From Spirochaetaceae bacterium (GTDB lineage Bacteria > Spirochaetota > Spirochaetia > Treponematales > Breznakiellaceae), in the NCBI GenBank assembly GCA_031258615.1, contig JAIRMP010000047.1:1-16612 (forward strand): 16,612 bases of DNA, given 5' to 3'. Under the pieces are notes generated by a model. The model had not been told where the DNA came from. It saw nothing but the letters and a program-made list of their open reading frames with translations, and did no database searches. The position numbers were made by a program, and so were the translations under genes. Positions 15,751-16,612 of the stretch are shown here, one piece after another. How positions within the stretch are numbered: position 1 is the stretch's first letter; every line of letters starts with the position of its first letter.

Positions 15751-16020
15751 TCAGCACACTCGTGCGAGATTGTGTATCGGGAAGTCGTGATAATCTGACA
15801 GGAAATTGTAATTCCGATGGAGAAAATTCGGTTCGGCGGGATTGATGACGACCATAACTGGCGGCCTTGCCGGGGGGGGGGGGGGGTCTTGAGCGCTCAA
15901 CGGCGCCAGAGGAAGGGTCAGGGCCGCCGCCAGTCCGAAAGTCGGCACGACTTTCGTCCCCACGAATTTCCCTGTCGCGGCGAGAACTTTTTTTACGTTA
16001 TTTTTGTTGATTTGTTTCAT
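15751..16020 (-). CDS. Small secreted protein with a homopolymeric proline tract
   Basis: The 89-residue frame starts at an ATG preceded by a consensus AGGAGG ribosome binding site and a distant good promoter, so translation is likely. The N-terminus looks like an exported-protein signal: lysines at 2, 7, 10 and 11, then a hydrophobic FGLAAALTLPLAPLSA with a plausible cleavage site before QDPPPPP. The five prolines are encoded mostly by a run of 15 C. The remaining mature part (VINPAEPNFLHRNYNFLSDY...) has no recognised domain. Losing one C would replace the last ~40 residues and extend the protein to about 126 residues, ending at 15639. It may be phase-variable, or the present frame may itself be an off state. 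Confidence 0.55.
   Translation of the reverse strand: MKQINKNNVKKVLAATGKFVGTKVVPTFGLAAALTLPLAPLSAQDPPPPPARPPVMVVINPAEPNFLHRNYNFLSDYHDFPIHNLARVC
15872..15886. repeat. Run of 15 G (15 C on the coding strand)
   Basis: An uninterrupted 15-base homopolymer within the small secreted protein gene. Such runs slip during replication and also cause sequencing-length errors. Confidence 0.95.
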
Positions 16021-16072
16021 TTTTTACCTCCTATAGGCTGTAGAAACATCGGGAGCGGATCTGCACCCCATT

Positions 16073-16101
16073 ATGCAAAAGCCGCATAGCGGATTTCGCA
16101 T
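16073..16101 (-). other. Hairpin in the leader of the small secreted protein gene
   Basis: On the minus strand ATGCGAAATCCGC and GCGGCTTTTGCAT pair at 11 of 13 positions around a 3-base loop, about 50 bases upstream of the start codon. It could be a leader RNA structure; no known riboswitch class is recognised. Confidence 0.4.
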
Positions 16102-16197
16102 AACATTCTCTGTATATGACATTCTCGCGGTTGCGATAAAGGAAACCGCAGGTTCCTGGCAGCCGCTTTCAGCCCTATATCAATAAGCTATATTTCG

Positions 16198-16226
16198 ATA
16201 TTATACCCGCCCCGGACTTTTGTCAA
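16198..16226 (-). promoter_or_regulatory. Promoter for the small secreted protein gene
   Basis: TTGACA (16226-16221 on the minus strand) is followed after 17 bases by TAATAT (16203-16198), or after 15 by a perfect TATAAT (16205-16200). The implied leader is about 170 bases. Confidence 0.6.
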
Positions 16227-16257
16227 ACACCCGCCTCGATCGCATAGTGTTTACCTG

Positions 16258-16271
16258 CCCCCCCCCCCCCC
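16258..16271. repeat. Run of 14 C, then A and 6 C
   Basis: The second long homopolymer, 32 bases upstream (on the minus strand) of the -35 box of the leftward promoter. Confidence 0.95.
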
Positions 16272-16300
16272 ACCCCCCTACCATACTCATCAACAACAAG

Positions 16301-16361
16301 CCGTCATTGCGAGCGAAGCGAAGCAATCCACTGTGCGAGGCGACCCGCCTGGATTGCTTCG
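16301..16361. repeat. Dispersed palindromic repeat, copy 2 (right arm missing)
   Basis: It begins CCGTCATTGCGAGCGAAGC, and the inner arms GAAGCAATCC (16320-16329) and GGATTGCTTC (16351-16360) match copy 1 at 7646-7708. The expected closing arm GCAATGACGG is absent; unrelated sequence and a poly-C run follow. Confidence 0.75.
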
Positions 16362-16397
16362 TACCCTACGGATACTCACAAGCCGCCGCCGCCGCTG

Positions 16398-16414
16398 CCC
16401 CCCCCCCCCCCCCC
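16398..16414. repeat. Run of 17 C
   Basis: The third long homopolymer, ending 32 bases upstream of the -35 box of the Rpn-type gene promoter, where length changes could alter promoter activity. Confidence 0.95.
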
Positions 16415-16446
16415 ACAGCCTCCGCACGCGGCTATAGTGTCGACGA

Positions 16447-16475
16447 TTGAATAACCCGCACTGATACGCTATACT
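16447..16475 (+). promoter_or_regulatory. Sigma70-type promoter for the Rpn-type gene
   Basis: TTGAAT (16447-16452), a 17-base spacer and TATACT (16470-16475), with the ATG at 16494 behind a GAGG ribosome binding site at 16485-16488. Confidence 0.7.
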
Positions 16476-16493
16476 GCTTTCAGTGAGGTAACC

Positions 16494-16612
16494 ATGACTA
16501 TACATCTGGACGAACAGGAAGACCTAATTGATATATGCCTGGACAACGTGTTCAAGGCGGTTTTCACAAAAGACACCCCTGAATCACTCGGCGCTTTGGC
16601 AAAGCTGCTTTC
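16494..16612 (+). CDS. Rpn/PD-(D/E)XK nuclease family transposase, 5' part only
   Basis: Only the first ~39 residues are in the window; the gene runs off the right edge. The N-terminal text DICLDNVFKAVFTKDTPES matches, from memory, the very common opening of PD-(D/E)XK nuclease family transposases (recombination-promoting nuclease/Rpn group) in spirochaetes and Firmicutes, where the F(K)xxF segment forms the first part of the nuclease fold. The acidic catalytic residues would lie further on and cannot be checked. The start is supported by a good GAGG five bases before ATG and a clear promoter. The flanking palindromic repeat and poly-C runs suit a mobile or variable locus. Confidence 0.75.
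   Translation, partial: MTIHLDEQEDLIDICLDNVFKAVFTKDTPESLGALAKLL

Larger units (their letters stand above)
16021..16493. other. Regulatory and low-complexity intergenic region
   Basis: Between two divergent genes, this 473-base stretch holds the ~170-base leader of the leftward small secreted protein gene with its promoter, two poly-C runs, a palindromic repeat and the promoter of the rightward nuclease gene. I see no further coding sequence; frames across it consist mostly of homopolymer-derived residues. Confidence 0.8.

Noticed and set aside
16290..16505. Small open frame on the minus strand over the palindromic repeat and poly-C run
   Set aside because: It consists of repeat and homopolymer translation (GGGG runs, arginine-rich) with no ribosome binding site, and it overlaps the start of the Rpn-type gene.

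Overview
The window looks like a chromosomal stretch from a spirochaete, most likely a Treponema of the larger, roughly 50% G+C, insect-gut type. This is inferred from the short alanyl-tRNA synthetase that lacks the C-terminal C-Ala domain, the tig-clpP-clpX order, tRNA genes without an encoded CCA end, long poly-G/C tracts, and the IS/Rpn-type mobile remnants. No database search was possible.

Left part (1-7317), almost all on the minus strand: a housekeeping block. Reading leftward it holds alaS with a hairpin at its 3' end, then a strong sigma70-type promoter (TTGACA-17-TATAAA) in front of tRNA-Gly(GCC), followed closely by tig, clpP, clpX and mutL. tRNA, trigger factor, the ClpXP protease and the mismatch-repair endonuclease MutL probably share one transcript, with a large stem-loop between clpX and mutL. 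A partial unknown gene on the plus strand overlaps the 3' end of mutL.

Middle-left (7318-8150), a degraded accessory patch: an integrase/transposase 5' remnant with a good start site, cut by a palindromic repeat. A promoter abuts that repeat and drives a nitroreductase-family gene with an in-frame internal deletion.

Centre (8241-12955), the most interesting part: four tightly overlapping plus-strand genes forming a complete, dedicated Hsp70 chaperone module separate from canonical dnaK/dnaJ/grpE. They are (1) a GrpE-like exchange factor fused to a very acidic tail of fifteen 13-residue repeats, (2) a compact Hsp70 with intact ATPase motifs but a short lid and an altered linker, (3) a small TPR-type helical protein, and (4) a J-domain/TPR protein ending in a SEC-C zinc motif, whose HPD motif reads PPD. 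The stop/start overlaps are 8, 4 and 4 bases.

Right part (13068-16612): a plus-strand gene with PAP2-phosphatase-like motifs converges on rpoN (sigma-54), their stop codons overlapping. rpoN lies just behind tRNA-Leu(GAG), which has its own TTGACA-18-TATAGT promoter. Beyond this is a low-complexity region holding a small secreted protein interrupted by a run of 15 C (coding strand), a long leader, two further poly-C runs (14 and 17), a second copy of the palindromic repeat, and the start of a PD-(D/E)XK (Rpn-type) nuclease/transposase gene with a strong promoter. The three homopolymer runs within about 550 bases suggest a phase-variable locus.
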